Shown here: one piece after another, positions 6,029 to 7,397 of the stretch | Layout of the letters: the number at the start of each line of letters is the position of its first letter | Numbering within the stretch: the first letter of the stretch is position 1 | Source: Rhodospirillaceae bacterium | GTDB lineage: Bacteria > Pseudomonadota > Alphaproteobacteria > Rhodospirillales > Magnetovibrionaceae | DNA length: 7,397 bases | Reading direction: 5' to 3' | Assembly (NCBI GenBank): GCA_002732845.1 | Contig: NVSZ01000074.1 | Span: forward strand, 1 to 7,397 | Notes under the pieces: generated by a model | Database searches by the model: none | What the model was told of the DNA's origin: nothing | Seen by the model: only the letters and a program-made list of their open reading frames with translations | Program-made: the position numbers and the translations under genes

Positions 6029-7342
6029 TTAATCGTCATTTCGCTTGGTAATGGTCTGTGTACCGCGCTTTATATCAAACTTGGATGGTTCTAAATCTGT
6101 GTGCAAGGTCAATTGAGGATGAAGCTTTTTCATTTTGGCATCCATCCAATGCATCACGTCGCGAAGCGTCGAATGCACCGTATTTTGCGAGCGTAATTCA
6201 ATTACATAAATCATCTGCGGCAAAGTATAAACGGTCTGACAACGCACTTTTGCGCCCAATGGATACAAATATTGCTTGTCTTCGGCTGATGCATCCAAGG
6301 ATTCAATGTCTTTATAGAGCTCTTTAACCAGAGCCGCAGCCTTGGTCGTTAAGTCTGCGGGCAATTCCTCTAGGTACCAATCATGAAAGCCGCGTTCTCC
6401 GGTCAACAGCGGAATCCGGCAAATGCCGTTTCTGTGGCGTTGCAAATCCCGATACGATCCATAATCCAAATCAAAGGTACAGGTATATTGACCATAGCTG
6501 TCCAAATAACGCGGCAAATTGGTGCGCGCTGGTCGGCCATTGATGACATCAAGTTCGGCCGATTCTAAAGCCTGATTGCTCACGGTGCTGGTAAATTCCA
6601 GATCGGGCTGATCGCTGGGGAAAAAGCTATTTTCCAAATAATTGTTTTTTGCCGCCGTTTTTGCCAAATAAGCCTCGGTCACCTCGTAATCTTTATGACC
6701 AAAACTGCTGGGATATTTTTCACGCAAGACGTCTAAGCAACCTTCGGCAATATCACGCACCTCGGCCAACGGATGATGACGCATCAGGTGCAATTTATCG
6801 GCGGCTTGGCGCATATTGCTGGACCACGCCAATTGTGACGTGATGCCAGCTGGCAAAAAACCGCGCAAAATATCGAAGCCTCGGGCCTGAATAGCGGTGG
6901 TGTACACCCGTTCTTTTTCGCCTTCGCCCAAGGGGAACTTTTCTTTCAGATACGCATCCAAAGGTGCAAGGCTGGACAAATAAAAGTCCATCCATTTATC
7001 CAAAATTGCTTTGCTCTGGGGCGTATTGATGGGGTCAATGATCACTTGTTTGGAAAAATCGATATAGCGGGTGGAGCTTTCCTGACCGCTGTACAACGGA
7101 TTATCCTGCAACGCTTTGCACGCCAGAATCGACAAACCTTCGACAAACAAGGTGGTGGTACCACAATCGCCAATCGACGCATGACCATAGCCCACATAAT
7201 AGCTGGCCATAAATTTAGCCGAGCCGCGTTCTTGGACCATTTTCAAATGCGTCCGCGCACTCTCGCCGGACCGGGAATACAAGGCCTGCAGCATAGCCGT
7301 GGCTTCCGGGCCTTGATCATCAACAATAAAGATATCGGCCAT
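6029..7342 (-). CDS. Double-length ThyX-like (FAD-dependent thymidylate synthase family) protein
   Basis: A 437-residue protein with two tandem ThyX-like halves; ordinary ThyX is about 220-300 residues and methylates dUMP to dTMP using FAD and methylene-tetrahydrofolate. In half 1 (about 1-215) YGHASIGD and SGQESSTRY (85-93) match the serine/SxRY end of the ThyX motif. The preceding RHR is replaced by DNP. Half 1 continues with ARGFLPAG-like and NMRQAADKL segments. In half 2 (about 240-430) RDLQRHR retains RHR (302-304) but the following S-x4-SxRY is missing. Near its end are PLGAKV and IELRSQNTVH, echoing half 1. The ATG at 7342 follows a G6 run 10 bases upstream; an in-frame TTG at 7360 would add six residues. 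The family is clear, but thymidylate synthase activity is not certain given the divided motif. Confidence 0.82.
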   Translation of the reverse strand: MADIFIVDDQGPEATAMLQALYSRSGESARTHLKMVQERGSAKFMASYYVGYGHASIGDCGTTTLFVEGLSILACKALQDNPLYSGQESSTRYIDFSKQVIIDPINTPQSKAILDKWMDFYLSSLAPLDAYLKEKFPLGEGEKERVYTTAIQARGFDILRGFLPAGITSQLAWSSNMRQAADKLHLMRHHPLAEVRDIAEGCLDVLREKYPSSFGHKDYEVTEAYLAKTAAKNNYLENSFFPSDQPDLEFTSTVSNQALESAELDVINGRPARTNLPRYLDSYGQYTCTFDLDYGSYRDLQRHRNGICRIPLLTGERGFHDWYLEELPADLTTKAAALVKELYKDIESLDASAEDKQYLYPLGAKVRCQTVYTLPQMIYVIELRSQNTVHSTLRDVMHWMDAKMKKLHPQLTLHTDLEPSKFDIKRGTQTITKRNDD

Positions 7343-7352
7343 CGGTGCGATG

Positions 7353-7358
7353 CCCCCC
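7353..7358 (-). promoter_or_regulatory. Probable ribosome binding site of the ThyX-like gene
   Basis: A run of six G on the minus strand lies 10 bases before the ATG at 7342. It is a non-standard but purine-rich Shine-Dalgarno candidate. It would fall inside the gene if translation began at the TTG at 7360. Confidence 0.4.
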
Positions 7359-7381
7359 AAAATGAGCTTTTAAATGTTTAG

Positions 7382-7397
7382 AATCGCCCAAACGATT
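7382..7397. repeat. Inverted repeat AATCG-N6-CGATT at the right edge
   Basis: AATCG (7382-7386) and CGATT (7393-7397) are perfect 5-bp arms 40-55 bases upstream of the ThyX-like start, in the likely promoter region. The window ends at the last base of the right arm, so the repeat may extend further. It could be an operator, or chance. Confidence 0.25.

Overview
The window carries six genes with no mobile element, RNA gene or CRISPR array visible. It looks like chromosomal DNA of a motile, flavin- and iron-using alphaproteobacterium, probably a marine member of Rhodospirillales (Terasakiella- or Magnetospirillum-like). The grounds are moderate GC, an Mrp ATPase, a CheZ phosphatase of the alphaproteobacterial type, a hemerythrin-bearing sensor-like fusion and a double-length ThyX-like protein. 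The taxonomic call is inference from gene style, not a database match.

Layout. A short leader (1-130) precedes an Mrp/ApbC-type Fe-S carrier ATPase (131-1231, +). After a 106-base gap with a small hairpin comes a very large gene (1338-3959, +). It encodes a metallo-beta-lactamase (MBL) domain, two cyclic-nucleotide-binding-like (CNB) domains and a complete C-terminal hemerythrin. Only 8 bases further, a small secreted Cys/Gly-rich protein of unknown function (3968-4339, -) ends in convergent orientation. A 193-base divergent promoter region containing two inverted repeats separates it from a peroxiredoxin-5-type gene (4533-5054, +). This converges on cheZ (5089-5868, -), and a strong 15-bp hairpin overlaps the cheZ stop codon. 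A 160-base spacer then leads to a double-domain ThyX-like gene (6029-7342, -), whose promoter lies at or beyond the right edge.

Shared theme. The genes do not form one operon: orientation changes three times. Several products still relate to iron and oxygen chemistry: Fe-S cluster delivery, di-iron O2 binding and peroxide removal. CheZ adds chemotaxis signal termination, and the ThyX-like protein suggests flavin-dependent nucleotide metabolism. The most unusual item is the 873-residue MBL-CNB-CNB-hemerythrin fusion. It has the layout of an O2/NO-responsive hydrolase, and its first ~210 residues match nothing I recognise. The second is the ThyX-like protein, whose signature motif is divided between its two halves.
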